A stretch of 64,000 bases of DNA from Variovorax paradoxus (lineage in GTDB: Bacteria; Pseudomonadota; Gammaproteobacteria; Burkholderiales; Burkholderiaceae_C). The stretch is from contig CP063167.1 in assembly GCA_016806145.1 (NCBI GenBank), forward strand, positions 1,050,501 through 1,114,500. The letters are read 5' to 3'. A program made the translations under genes and the position numbers. Below the pieces are notes generated by a model. That model saw only the letters and a program-made list of their open reading frames with translations. It was not told where the DNA came from and ran no database searches. Positions 26,736-35,739 of the stretch are shown here, one piece after another (position 1 is the first letter of the stretch; the number at the start of each line of letters is the position of its first letter).

Positions 26736-27218
26736 GGCGTAGCGACTTGAGCCAAAGCCGCTGCGCAAGGTGCGTCGGCGCCTGGAGCGAGAGTCATGTT
26801 CACCTCATCGCGAGAAGTTCTAAAAACCCGATTGCTTGCCAGCAACTTAGAACAACGGCGACATACTTTGAATACAGAAGTACAAATATTTCAGTTGTTG
26901 CAAATTGGTACATGGCATCTCGAAACCTCGCACGCCGGAGGAGGCTTGGCCGTTTTTTCTTGTGTCCAGAGGGTTCGTCGCGTGTCATTTGGCGCTTGAT
27001 GGGCTGGCTTTCGTAGTGCCCTGTTACGGCGATTTGCGGCAACGCCCAAGCTCCCGAAACTGGCCCCGACAGAACGATGAAGGCTCGGGTGCCGCAAAAA
27101 GGGACACGGTTTATCCAGCGTTCTGGCAAGGGACCGACGCGGTGGAATAGGCCATCGCGGCGCGCTCCCGATCCGTACTCGGCGGCTCCGAGCGTATTCC
27201 GGACTAAGGAGAATCCTC
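26736..27218. other. AT-richer intergenic region upstream of the secreted-protein operon
   Basis: The stretch around 26800-26920 is clearly richer in A and T than its surroundings and probably holds promoters for the operon at 27219. No named operator is recognised. Confidence 0.45.
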
Positions 27219-27911
27219 ATGAAGAAGACTGTGATTGCAGCGGGCGTGATCTTTCTGGCGAGTGTTGCCTCTGCCACCGTGGGCAGCTCCGCCATTGCGG
27301 CGACCTCCACCAACACCAACGCCTCGAGCGCAACGACTGCCGGCGCAAGCAGCTCGGGCAACGGCGCGGCCCTGAGTTCGAATTCCGCGAGCTCCGGTGC
27401 GGGCGCTACCGCCACCGGTTCCAGCGCGAGCGGCGGCAACATGTTCGGCAGCGGTGGCATTGCCGTCGTGGGAGGGAAGGCCCAGACCACCGGGTCGGTT
27501 AGCAGCCTGGCCGCCACAACCGGCAACGGTGCGGCGCTCGGCACGGCGCAGGCGACCGCTGGCGCGGGCTCCGCCGCCAGCGCGGGCTTCAGCGTCAACA
27601 ACTCGCATCCCGTGAGCGGCGGCGCAGCGGGCGGGGCCAGCTCCTCGACCAACAACCAAGCAGCCACCGCGGCTGGACCCGGCGGTGGTCTCGCCATCGT
27701 GACGAACACCTCGGGCACCACCTCGAACTACGGAGCGAGCGCAGTGGCCACGTCGGGCTTGACCAACAACACCAGCACCACGGCGAATGCGACTTCGATG
27801 GGCGGCTCCTCGGGCCTGGTGAACGTGCACTTCGGTAACGCCGGCACGTTCACCAACGGTGGCGGCACGTCCGGCAGCGCCGGCGCGTCCTCGGGCGCAG
27901 TCGCACCGTAA
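27219..27911 (+). CDS. Secreted low-complexity Ala/Ser/Gly/Thr protein
   Basis: A 230-residue exported protein, strongly preceded by AAGGAG. The signal peptide is MKKTVIAAGVIFLASVASAT. The rest is built almost wholly of A, S, G, T and N in loose repeats (SSSGNGAALSSNSASSGAGA; TTGNGAALGTAQATAGAGS; NTSGTTSNYGASAVATSG). It contains no cysteine and very few charged residues. This composition suits a surface fibre, matrix or phage-tail-like beta structure, but no known amyloid repeat (CsgA, FapC) is seen. It is the first gene of a three-gene operon. Confidence 0.75.
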   Translation: MKKTVIAAGVIFLASVASATVGSSAIAATSTNTNASSATTAGASSSGNGAALSSNSASSGAGATATGSSASGGNMFGSGGIAVVGGKAQTTGSVSSLAATTGNGAALGTAQATAGAGSAASAGFSVNNSHPVSGGAAGGASSSTNNQAATAAGPGGGLAIVTNTSGTTSNYGASAVATSGLTNNTSTTANATSMGGSSGLVNVHFGNAGTFTNGGGTSGSAGASSGAVAP

Positions 27912-27978
27912 GGGCGCGCCAACCGTGGCAATTTGGGGAGGGTGCTCGCGCCTTCCCCACTCAAATCGGCGGTTCCCC

Positions 27979-28878
27979 ATGAAAAAAGCATTTCTTCTGG
28001 CCTTGATTCCAGCGGCCATGGGTGCCACGGCACAGACGGCCAACAACAGCTCAACCAGTTCGGCGACCACCAACGCGCAGGGCAACACCCAGGCAGTGGT
28101 GTTCAACAGTTCGGCGCCTTCGGAGACGAACGCGCGGATGACGTCGACTTCGACGAATACACAGAACGTGGTCAGCAGCGGCACCACGCGGACGATCGTC
28201 GACAACCAGGGCAGTTACACGGTGCGAAACGTGCCCTCCGTCAACGGTCCCAACCTGACGACAAGCAATGACACCTGTATGGGAAGTACCAGTGCCAGCG
28301 CCAACGGGGCGGGCGTGGGGCTGAGCTTCGGGACCACCTGGACAGACGAGCACTGCAAGCGGTTGAAGATGAGCCGCGAACTCTGGAACAAGGGCATGAG
28401 GGCCGCCTCCCTCGCGATGGACTGCATGGATCCGTCGGCCATGGCGGCGCTCGAGATGACCGGAACCCGCTGCCCGCAATCGATGACGGCGGCCGAACGT
28501 GTCTCGGCGTTTGGACCGCAGGCCTCGCCGCTCGGTGCGGCGCCAGCGCTGCCTGTGGCTGCTGCGCCCGCGCAAGCGCCACTGACGACCTTTGCGGCGC
28601 AAGTGTCGTCAGGGTCGGAACAAACCACATCCTCGGTTCAGCCTGCGCATGCTGGGCAGGGCGGGCAGGGCGGGCAGGGCGGGCAGGGCGGGCAGGCGGC
28701 GACCATTCCAGCGTCGGGGTCGCAGGTACCCGGCGAAACGCCCGACCTCGTCCTCACGCTCGCAAAGGCGATGCCGGTGGCCCGCAACGATTTGACTGTC
28801 AATGCGCTCGACGAGCCCGCGCTTTTGGGTCTCACGCGGGCGACCGCCGATCGTACGGCCGTGGAGCTGCCGCGATGA
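27979..28878 (+). CDS. Secreted protein with conserved Cys domain and GQG repeat
   Basis: A 299-residue exported protein (signal peptide MKKAFLLALIPAAMGATAQ). Residues ~20-75 are Thr/Ser/Asn-rich like gene one. Residues ~85-165 form a conserved-looking domain with TSNDTCMGSTSASANGAGVG, SFGTTWTDEHCKRLKMSREL and AMDCMDPSAMAALEMTGTRC, four cysteines that can form disulfides. An Ala/Pro linker and a perfect GGQ repeat follow (28654-28697). I recall unnamed proteins with this N-D-T-C-M-G...F-G-T-T-W-T-D-E-x-C pattern in Burkholderiales but know no function. The stop overlaps the start of the third gene (ATGA). Confidence 0.72.
   Translation: MKKAFLLALIPAAMGATAQTANNSSTSSATTNAQGNTQAVVFNSSAPSETNARMTSTSTNTQNVVSSGTTRTIVDNQGSYTVRNVPSVNGPNLTTSNDTCMGSTSASANGAGVGLSFGTTWTDEHCKRLKMSRELWNKGMRAASLAMDCMDPSAMAALEMTGTRCPQSMTAAERVSAFGPQASPLGAAPALPVAAAPAQAPLTTFAAQVSSGSEQTTSSVQPAHAGQGGQGGQGGQGGQAATIPASGSQVPGETPDLVLTLAKAMPVARNDLTVNALDEPALLGLTRATADRTAVELPR
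28654..28697 (+). repeat. 9-bp tandem repeat in coding sequence
   Basis: The unit GGGCAGGGC is repeated about five times without change and encodes Gly-Gln-Gly. Such exact short repeats inside a surface protein gene are prone to slippage; since the unit is 9 bp, length changes keep the frame. Confidence 0.9.
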
Positions 28879-29219
28879 ATGCCGGTCCCCTCGCCATCGC
28901 CATCGTCCTCGCCGTAGCGATCGCAGCTGGTTACGCGAAAGCCGCGCCTCGTGAGCCACAGCCTGGCACCGATTTGGAGGTCGAACGCATGCTTCTGGGA
29001 AGCGGCCTGCAGAACGCGAGTGGCAGCGAGCCCGCTCAGCCGGTCGGCGACTACGGTGTCTGGCACGTGCCGCAATTCATGCCGGGCTATCCGACCTCAG
29101 CAACCCTGTGGCCGCGGGTCATCGAAGTGCGTTGCATCGAGCGTCAGTGTGAGGGCTATGCGCTCCCACCCGAGCTGGGTCGCACTGAGTATCTGTTTGT
29201 GCGTCCAACACCCAAATAG
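28875..29219 (+). CDS. Small exported protein, third gene of the secreted operon
   Basis: A 114-residue protein with an N-terminal hydrophobic leader (GPLAIAIVLAVAIAAGYAKA) that is either a signal peptide or an anchor. The mature part contains DYGVWHVPQFMPGYPTSATL and IEVRCIERQCEGYALPPELG with two cysteines, suggesting a disulfide. Its start overlaps the stop of the preceding gene, so the two are translationally coupled. Family unknown; a role in export or assembly of the two larger proteins is an inference from the operon. Confidence 0.68.
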   Translation: MNAGPLAIAIVLAVAIAAGYAKAAPREPQPGTDLEVERMLLGSGLQNASGSEPAQPVGDYGVWHVPQFMPGYPTSATLWPRVIEVRCIERQCEGYALPPELGRTEYLFVRPTPK

Positions 29220-29293
29220 GGGGCCAGCACAAGAGGTGGTGTGCTTAGGCTTTTTGGCGTATTTGAGTGACAGACCAGTATCTAAGACCAAAA

Positions 29294-30115
29294 ATGAATA
29301 TATCTATAACGCACTTAGACGGGGAATTGCACGTGCCTGTCAACGACCGCCTTTCGCTCGAGTCCTATCCGGGCAGCCCGCGGGGCCAAAAAACTGAAGC
29401 TGTGCCTGTCTCTCCAGTGTTTTGGATGTGGCCAGACTTCCTGAGTGGGCAGCTCGAGCGACCGGTGCGGGTCCTATTGGTGGACGACAACCATGCTCGC
29501 CGCTTGGTGTCCAAGGACCTCGCGCTTGATCAGAGAATCCTCGTGGCCGGGGAGACCGGAAGCCTGTCTGAGGCACGGCGTTTGCTGTCGCAGCATGAAT
29601 TTGACGTGTTGATTCTCGACATTCGGCTAGACGGTGGGAGTGGGTTCGAGCTCATCGAGCATGCCAAGCGGCGCTCACGAACCTTGGAGGTGATCGTCAA
29701 CTCCTCGCTGGAGGACGAGCACCATATCCTTCACGCTTTCGAGCTTGGCGCATCCGGCTATCTTGTCAAGAACTCCTGGCAGCACCACTTCGCGCAAGCC
29801 GTGCTTCAGGTTGTCAATGGGGGTGCCGCGATCTCGCCCTGTCTGGCCAGGCGGCTATTGCTCAAGCTCGCGGACGAGCACCATCCGCCGTTGATGAAGC
29901 CGCGCGTTGCGCAGGCGATCGAAGAACCCTTGTCTGCGCGTGAATGTGAGGTGCTTCGTTTGGTGGCAGCAGGGAATGTGACCCACGAAATTGCTCAAGC
30001 TCTGTCAATCAGTGGCCAGACTGTCTGCGCACACATAAAGAGCATCTACCGGAAACTGCGGGTCCACACCCGTGCTCATGCTGTGGTCGAGGCATCGAGC
30101 CGAGGGTTACTTTAA
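29294..30115 (+). CDS. NarL/FixJ-type response regulator
   Basis: A 273-residue two-component regulator. After a variable head comes the receiver (residues ~55-180) with VRVLLVDDNHARR, the acceptor in FDVLILDIRLDGG and the Lys in SGYLVKNSW. The C-terminal LuxR-type HTH reads LSARECEVLRLVAAGNVTHE, IAQALSISGQTVCAHIKSIY and RKLRVHTRAHAVVEA. All key residues are present. I chose the ATG at 29294; a GTG at 29267 is in frame. It is the intact member of a group of three paralogues in this window. It follows the secreted operon directly and may regulate it. No partner kinase is adjacent. Confidence 0.9.
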   Translation: MNISITHLDGELHVPVNDRLSLESYPGSPRGQKTEAVPVSPVFWMWPDFLSGQLERPVRVLLVDDNHARRLVSKDLALDQRILVAGETGSLSEARRLLSQHEFDVLILDIRLDGGSGFELIEHAKRRSRTLEVIVNSSLEDEHHILHAFELGASGYLVKNSWQHHFAQAVLQVVNGGAAISPCLARRLLLKLADEHHPPLMKPRVAQAIEEPLSARECEVLRLVAAGNVTHEIAQALSISGQTVCAHIKSIYRKLRVHTRAHAVVEASSRGLL

Positions 30116-30395
30116 AGAGCTTGCTGCGAGTTCGCAGGACAAGCCGCACGCGGTGTGCTCCGCGATGAAACCGGGGTGCAGGAAGCGCGGAATATCGTGA
30201 GGGGGAACAGGGTTCGCTGTTTCTGTAGTGACGTTCCGTTCACGCGCGACTTGGCGCGCGGTTGCGGCGCGCCCAAGCGGAGAAGTACGCGAAGGTACAT
30301 ACCTCCCAGCGTTTGAGCCGTTTTACCGCATGGAATTGCTCTGAAGCACTCCCTCCACGAGCCTCAGTCTGCAGACCGCCTTGGTGGATGCGCCG

Positions 30396-30839
30396 TCAGC
30401 GCAGTACGAGTACCGGCACGGTCGTCTGAGTCAAGACGTGTTGAGTCTCGCTTCCGAGCAGCAGGCGCTGCAAACCCCTGCGCCCGTGCGACGCCATGAC
30501 AATCAAGTCGCTGCGGTGCTTGCGCGCGGTAGCGATGATGGATTCCGCGACCAGATCCGAGTTCATCGTGACTGTCTTGGCGACCACGCCTTTGTCGCAT
30601 GCTTGACTGGCGATGGAATCCAGCATTCCCTGTGCTTTTTCCGCCCACTGCCTCTCGATCCTGCCAATTTCTTCCGCCGAAAAAGTGGCCGCGCCCTCAA
30701 GAAAGCTTTGCGGATAGCGGGGAATGACATGCAGTACGACGAGATCGGCATCGCATTGTGCCGCCATCTCAACGGCGCGTGACACGGCCTTCTTCGATAA
30801 GGGAGAGCCGTCGGTCGCGACAAGTATGCGTTGGAACAC
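30396..30839 (-). CDS. Universal stress protein (single domain)
   Basis: A 147-residue UspA-type protein starting at a GTG (VFQRILVATDGSPLSKKAVS). The ATP-binding pattern is present near the end: SDLIVMASHGRRGLQRLLLG followed by TTVPVLVL, matching G-x2-G-x9-G(S/T). Such proteins protect cells under low oxygen and starvation. A perfect FNR box lies upstream at 30897-30910; counting 41.5 bases from its centre gives a transcription start near 30862, a normal distance before the GTG. Confidence 0.9.
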   Translation of the reverse strand: MFQRILVATDGSPLSKKAVSRAVEMAAQCDADLVVLHVIPRYPQSFLEGAATFSAEEIGRIERQWAEKAQGMLDSIASQACDKGVVAKTVTMNSDLVAESIIATARKHRSDLIVMASHGRRGLQRLLLGSETQHVLTQTTVPVLVLR

Positions 30840-30896
30840 GATAGATGCAAAAGGGAGAGTTGCACTCGAGCCTAGGGGGCACTTCTCGCACACGGC

Positions 30897-30910
30897 TTGA
30901 TCCAGATCAA
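30897..30910. promoter_or_regulatory. FNR box, perfect (TTGAT-N4-ATCAA)
   Basis: TTGATCCAGATCAA lies between the leftward stress protein gene and the rightward ccoI. Class II spacing fits the stress gene well. For ccoI it would put the transcription start at about the annotated ATG, so either ccoI starts further in or is driven otherwise. Confidence 0.9.
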
Positions 30911-30941
30911 CTCGCACGCATTGCAGAGCCTCTAGTCTTGA

Positions 30942-33269
30942 ATGATGCAAGCCAGCATCGCCTCTTTGCCCATCAACTCCGAGGTCTTGATCAAGACCTC
31001 TCAGGCATGGGAGGCGCTTGACGATCAGCAGGAATGGACCGAATTCAGCGACAGGGTTGCGATCGATCCGAAGGACGATCGCTGGACCTCACAAGTCATG
31101 GTCGGCGGCATGCGTTGCACCGCGTGTGGATTCAGCGTCGAAGCCGTGCTTCGTGCACTACCGGGCGTGCTCGAAGCCCAGGTCAATCCGGCCAGCCGGA
31201 GAGCGCGCATCGTATGGGTGTCTACCGTTACCAAACCTTCTGTTTGGTTCGAGGCTTGCGCCGCGGCCGGCTATCCATTGCTGCCAGCAAGCCCAACATC
31301 GGTACACGGTGAGAATGCGCGTGAACTGCGCAACGCCCTGTGGCGGTGGCTGGTATCGGGCTTGTGCATGATGCAAGTCATGATGTATGCCTACCCGGCA
31401 TACATCGCGAGGCCCGGCGAGATGTCATCGGACGCGCTGGAACTGCTGCGCTGGGCATCCTGGGTTCTCACGCTACCCGTGATGCTTTTCTGCTGCGGTC
31501 CGTTTTTTCGCAGTGCCTGGCGCGACGTGCGAGCGGGGCGGATCAGCATGGAGCTCCCAGTCGCCTTTGGCGTGGCAATCACATTCGCCGTCAGCACGGC
31601 CGCGACTTTTGACCCGAATGGCTCCTGGGGCCAGGAAGTCTATTTCGATTCGCTGACGATGTTTGTCTTCTTCCTTCTCACAGGCCGTTGGCTCGAGGCG
31701 AAGCTAAAGACGCGGACTGCCGGCTCGCTCGACGCGCTGTTGCACCGATTGCCGGACAGCGTTGAACGCTTGAGCGGCGATGAGCGATGGCAGCGTGTGT
31801 CACCTCGACGACTTGTGGTAGGCGATATCGTGCGAGTGTGGCCCGGCGAAGCCTTTCCGGCCGATGGCCTGCTGGTCGACGGCGACACCAGCGCAGATGA
31901 GGCGTTGCTTTCCGGCGAGTCGCATCCGGTTCCACGCGGGCGCGGAGACCGCGTGCTTGCGGGCAGTCATAACATTTCTGCGCCAGTGAAAATGCGTGTG
32001 GAGCGTGTGGGAGCTGAAACGCGCTTTGCAAACATCGTGCGGCTTATGGAACGTGCGGCGCTTGAGAAGCCGCGGCTCGCTCGCTTGGCCGATCGATTCG
32101 CATATCCGTTTTTGTGGGGGGTACTGGTATCAGCCGTTGTCGCTGCCGCGTTGTGGTGGTCCGATGGTCCAGGCAAGGCATTGATGGTGGCTGTATCCGT
32201 GTTGGTCGTCACCTGTCCGTGCGCATTGTCCCTTGCCACGCCCGCGGCCATGTTGGCAAGCGCGGGTGCCTTGGCGCGTGCTGGAGTACTGACGGCCAAC
32301 CTGCAATCCCTGGAGACGTTGGCGAGCGTAGACACTGTCGTTTTCGACAAGACCGGCACACTGACCACCGACACGCCTCGGTTGGAGCGTGTGTACTGTC
32401 GCCAAGGGCTTCTCCCTGGCGACGCGCTAGAGATTGGCGCGGCCCTGGGTAGCCTTTCTCTGCATCCCGCCGCTAGGGCCTTGGTAAATGCATGGTCAGC
32501 TCAGTTCCGAAATCCACCGCAGTGGGAGCTGTCCGGAACGCTCGAGATGGCGGGGCAGGGTGTGCAAGCCAGTCGTCGGCGCGCGAACTCAAATTTTTCT
32601 TCAAATCGTGAGATCAAGACACGGCTCGGATCGGCGACGTTTTGCACCGTGCAGCCGCTGCAGATCGATGGAATGCAGATCCATCTGACTGATGACCAAG
32701 GGTGGATGGCAAGCTTCGTTCTGTCCGAGAACCTGCGCGCTGATGCAGCGCAAGCCGTCGCTGCCTTGAAGCGCCAGGGCATTTCGGTACGCATGCTGTC
32801 GGGAGATCAGGACGCTTCCGCGCGAAGGGCGGCAGCGCGTGCGGGTATCGCAGCGGTGCAAGGTGAATGTACGCCGGAAGAAAAGCTCAATGTCCTCTGG
32901 CGTCTACAGGCCGAGGGCAGGCGCGTGGCCATGATCGGTGACGGCTTGAACGACGGACCGAGCCTCGCTCGAGCCGATGCGTCGTTCGCGTTTGGTGAGT
33001 CGGTTCCGATGTCGCGTGCAAAAGCCGACTTCGTCGTCCTGGGCGATGAGCTGATCAAGATCCCCGACGCGATCGCACAAGCGCGACGCACGCTGCAAGT
33101 GATCAGGCAGAACCTGGCCTGGGCGGCAGGGTACAACGCCATTTGCGTTCCCGTCGCGATCGGGGGTTGGCTCCCGGCGTGGCTTGCAGGACTTGGCATG
33201 GCAGCGAGCTCCCTTGCAGTGCTGCTGAACGCCTCAAGACTCGCACTAGCGCGTCAAGCGAAGGCCTGA
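30942..33269 (+). CDS. ccoI: CcoI/FixI copper-transporting P-type ATPase
   Basis: A 775-residue P1B-type ATPase that delivers copper for the binuclear centre of cbb3 oxidase. The N-terminal metal-binding domain has GGMRCTACG at ~55-63. Membrane helices, the actuator loop LLSGESHPVP, the transmembrane metal site CPCALS and the phosphorylation motif DKTGTLT follow, then the hinge MIGDGLNDGPSLARAD. All catalytic motifs are intact. Its stop overlaps the start of ccoS, and ccoNOQP follow, the standard order for oxidase assembly genes. A later start is possible given the FNR box position. Confidence 0.94.
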   Translation: MMQASIASLPINSEVLIKTSQAWEALDDQQEWTEFSDRVAIDPKDDRWTSQVMVGGMRCTACGFSVEAVLRALPGVLEAQVNPASRRARIVWVSTVTKPSVWFEACAAAGYPLLPASPTSVHGENARELRNALWRWLVSGLCMMQVMMYAYPAYIARPGEMSSDALELLRWASWVLTLPVMLFCCGPFFRSAWRDVRAGRISMELPVAFGVAITFAVSTAATFDPNGSWGQEVYFDSLTMFVFFLLTGRWLEAKLKTRTAGSLDALLHRLPDSVERLSGDERWQRVSPRRLVVGDIVRVWPGEAFPADGLLVDGDTSADEALLSGESHPVPRGRGDRVLAGSHNISAPVKMRVERVGAETRFANIVRLMERAALEKPRLARLADRFAYPFLWGVLVSAVVAAALWWSDGPGKALMVAVSVLVVTCPCALSLATPAAMLASAGALARAGVLTANLQSLETLASVDTVVFDKTGTLTTDTPRLERVYCRQGLLPGDALEIGAALGSLSLHPAARALVNAWSAQFRNPPQWELSGTLEMAGQGVQASRRRANSNFSSNREIKTRLGSATFCTVQPLQIDGMQIHLTDDQGWMASFVLSENLRADAAQAVAALKRQGISVRMLSGDQDASARRAAARAGIAAVQGECTPEEKLNVLWRLQAEGRRVAMIGDGLNDGPSLARADASFAFGESVPMSRAKADFVVLGDELIKIPDAIAQARRTLQVIRQNLAWAAGYNAICVPVAIGGWLPAWLAGLGMAASSLAVLLNASRLALARQAKA

Positions 33270-33406
33270 TGGAAATTCTTTTCCTCCTCATCCCGCTGTC
33301 AGTCGTGCTGGTGCTCGCGATTCTCGGTGGGCTATGGTGGGCTATCGAGCGTGGCCAGTTTGACGATGTCGACGCAGAGGGTGAACGCATCCTGCACGTC
33401 GATTGA
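33269..33406 (+). CDS. ccoS: CcoS, cbb3 oxidase maturation protein
   Basis: A 45-residue membrane protein ([33 protein letters not shown]) with one helix and the family ending WA-x3-GQFDD-x-D-x-E-G. CcoS is needed for insertion of heme b and copper into CcoN. The ATG shares its A with the TGA of ccoI. The second half of the ccoN FNR box overlaps its stop region. Confidence 0.93.
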   Translation: MEILFLLIPLSVVLVLAILGGLWWAIERGQFDDVDAEGERILHVD

Positions 33407-33416
33407 TTTGGATCAA
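33403..33416. promoter_or_regulatory. FNR box, perfect, upstream of ccoN
   Basis: TTGATTTGGATCAA is centred 60 bases before the ccoN ATG. A transcription start 41.5 bases downstream (about 33451) leaves an 18-base leader. This is the expected low-oxygen control of the oxidase operon. Confidence 0.93.
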
Positions 33417-33468
33417 GCCTCGAAGGCGGCCCCGCGCGGAAACTGCCCGCAACTCAATCAAGGGCACG

Positions 33469-34911
33469 ATGATGCAAGCACCGATAACACCCGCCGTGGA
33501 ATACGACGACACAGTCGTGCGGCAATTTGCGCTGATGTCCGTGGTGTGGGGCGTGGTCGGCATGCTGGTGGGCGTGGTCATTGCCTCACAGCTGACATGG
33601 CCCGAACTCAATCTTGGCGTTCCATGGCTCAGCTACGGGCGCTTGCGACCATTGCACACCAACGCAGTTATCTTCGCGTTCGGTGGCTGCGCGCTGATGG
33701 CCACAAGCTTCCACGTGGTCCAGCGCACCTGCCAGGTGCGGCTCTTCGCACCCAAGCTCGCGTCCTTCGTCTTCTGGGGCTGGCAGGCGGTGATCTTGGC
33801 TGCCGCCATCAGCCTGCCCATGGGCTACACCAGCGGCAAGGAATACGCCGAGCTGGAGTGGCCGATCGACCTGCTGATCGCGTTGGTCTGGATAGCCTAC
33901 GCCGTCGTGTTCTTCGGCACCATCGGCATGCGCAAGGTGCGCCACATCTACGTGGCCAACTGGTTCTTCGGCTCTTTCATCATTGCGGTGGCGTTGCTGC
34001 ACATTGTCAACAGCGCTGAGATTCCGGCGGGCTGGATGAAGAGCTACTCAGCCTACGCCGGAGTGCAAGACGCGATGGTGCAGTGGTGGTACGGCCATAA
34101 CGCCGTCGGCTTCTTCCTCACGGCGGGCTTTCTCGGGATGATGTACTACTACATCCCAAAGCAGGCAGGCAGGCCGGTGTATTCGTACCGGCTGTCCATC
34201 GTGCACTTCTGGGCACTGATCTTCACCTACATGTGGGCGGGCCCGCACCACCTGCACTACACAGCACTGCCCGACTGGACCCAGTCGCTCGGCATGGTGT
34301 TCTCTTTGATCCTGCTGGCGCCGAGCTGGGGCGGCATGATCAACGGAGTGATGACGCTCTCGGGCGCCTGGCACAAGTTGCGCACCGACCCGATCCTGCG
34401 CTTCCTCATCGTGGCGCTGTCGTTCTACGGCATGTCGACTTTCGAGGGGCCGATGATGTCCATCAAGACCGTCAACGCCCTGAGCCACTACACCGACTGG
34501 ACCGTCGGCCATGTGCACTCCGGCGCGCTCGGCTGGGTGGGCTTCATCACCATGGGCTCGCTCTACTACCTGATCCCACGCATGTACGGCCGTACCGCCA
34601 TGTACAGCACGAAGGCCATCGAGGCGCATTTCTGGATCGCCACCGTCGGCATCGTGCTGTACATCGCGGCGATGTGGATCGCCGGCGTGATGCAGGGCCT
34701 GATGTGGCGCTCCATCAACCCCGACGGCACGCTCACCTACACCTTCGTGGAGAGCGTGAAGGCCACCTTCCCGTTCTACCTGGTGCGCGTGATCGGCGGC
34801 GTTCTCTACCTCAGCGGGATGCTGCTGATGGCCTGGAACGTCTGGATGACCGTCATCTCCGGCCTCGCGGTGCGCGCCGAGATCCCGCCCCCCGCCATGG
34901 CCCATGCCTGA
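33469..34911 (+). CDS. ccoN: Cytochrome cbb3 oxidase subunit I
   Basis: A 480-residue catalytic subunit with 12 membrane helices binding two heme b groups and CuB. Heme-copper signatures are visible: [38 protein letters not shown] and [15 protein letters not shown], and [20 protein letters not shown]. These supply the six conserved histidines. It reduces oxygen to water with high affinity. Start at ATG-ATG (33469). First gene of ccoNOQP. Confidence 0.97.
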   Translation: MMQAPITPAVEYDDTVVRQFALMSVVWGVVGMLVGVVIASQLTWPELNLGVPWLSYGRLRPLHTNAVIFAFGGCALMATSFHVVQRTCQVRLFAPKLASFVFWGWQAVILAAAISLPMGYTSGKEYAELEWPIDLLIALVWIAYAVVFFGTIGMRKVRHIYVANWFFGSFIIAVALLHIVNSAEIPAGWMKSYSAYAGVQDAMVQWWYGHNAVGFFLTAGFLGMMYYYIPKQAGRPVYSYRLSIVHFWALIFTYMWAGPHHLHYTALPDWTQSLGMVFSLILLAPSWGGMINGVMTLSGAWHKLRTDPILRFLIVALSFYGMSTFEGPMMSIKTVNALSHYTDWTVGHVHSGALGWVGFITMGSLYYLIPRMYGRTAMYSTKAIEAHFWIATVGIVLYIAAMWIAGVMQGLMWRSINPDGTLTYTFVESVKATFPFYLVRVIGGVLYLSGMLLMAWNVWMTVISGLAVRAEIPPPAMAHA

Positions 34912-34920
34912 GGACGCACG

Positions 34921-35562
34921 ATGAACCAGAAAACCTCCGGCTCGAGCTCCAGCTCCAGCGGCTTCACGCACGAGAAGATCGAGACCAACAACCTGCTGAT
35001 GATCGTGCTGATCCTCGTCGTGGTGGCCGTGGGCGGCCTCGTAGAGATCGTGCCGCTGTTCTTCCAGAAGTCGACCACCGAAGCGGTGCAGGGCATCAAG
35101 CCACTCACGCCGCTGCAGCTCGCCGGGCGCGACGTCTACCTGCGGGAGGGTTGCTACAACTGCCACTCGCAGATGATCCGCCCCTTCCGCTCGGAGACGC
35201 TGCGCTACGGCCACTACTCGGTGGCGGGTGAGTTCGTCTACGACCACCCGTTCCAGTGGGGCAGCAAGCGCACCGGGCCTGACCTGCACCGCGTGGGTGG
35301 CAAGTACAGCGACGAGTGGCACCGCATCCACCTGAACAACCCGCGCGACGTCGTGCCCGAGTCGAACATGCCGGCCTACAGCTGGCTGGAGAAGACCCCT
35401 GTCGACGCCGAGGCGCTGCCGGCCCACATGCGCGCGCTGCGGCGCGTCGGCGTGCCATACACCGATGAGCAGATCACCGGAGCTACGGCAGAAGTCCGAG
35501 GCAAGACGGAGATGGAAGCCACGGTGGCCTACCTGCAGTCGCTGGGCCTGGCCCTCAAGTAA
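34921..35562 (+). CDS. ccoO: Cytochrome cbb3 oxidase subunit II (monoheme cytochrome c)
   Basis: A 213-residue membrane-anchored cytochrome c. One N-terminal helix ([20 protein letters not shown]) is followed by the heme site [15 protein letters not shown] and the axial methionine region [12 protein letters not shown]. It passes electrons from CcoP to CcoN. It lies ten bases behind ccoN. Confidence 0.97.
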   Translation: MNQKTSGSSSSSSGFTHEKIETNNLLMIVLILVVVAVGGLVEIVPLFFQKSTTEAVQGIKPLTPLQLAGRDVYLREGCYNCHSQMIRPFRSETLRYGHYSVAGEFVYDHPFQWGSKRTGPDLHRVGGKYSDEWHRIHLNNPRDVVPESNMPAYSWLEKTPVDAEALPAHMRALRRVGVPYTDEQITGATAEVRGKTEMEATVAYLQSLGLALK

Positions 35563-35585
35563 GCAAGGCGGCAAAGGAACCAACC

Positions 35586-35726
35586 ATGATCGACCTCACA
35601 ACACTGCGGATCACCGCCACAGTCGTCTGCTTCGCGCTCTTCGTCGGCATCGTGATCTGGGCGTACTCGCGTCGCAACGCGTCGCGCTTCCAGGAAGCGG
35701 CCCGGCTGCCCTTCGAGCAGGACTGA
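35586..35726 (+). CDS. ccoQ: CcoQ, small cbb3 oxidase subunit
   Basis: A 46-residue one-helix protein (MIDLTTLRITATVVCFALFV GIVIWAYSRRNASRFQEAAR). The helix followed by AYSRRNASRFQEAARLPF is typical of CcoQ, which stabilises the oxidase complex. It sits between ccoO and ccoP. Confidence 0.93.
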   Translation: MIDLTTLRITATVVCFALFVGIVIWAYSRRNASRFQEAARLPFEQD

Positions 35727-35739
35727 AGGGAGAAGCACG

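Noticed and set aside
34048..35583. A 511-codon minus-strand frame across ccoN-ccoO
   Set aside because: It is a shadow of two certain oxidase genes; its His/Arg-rich composition is typical of reversed codons.
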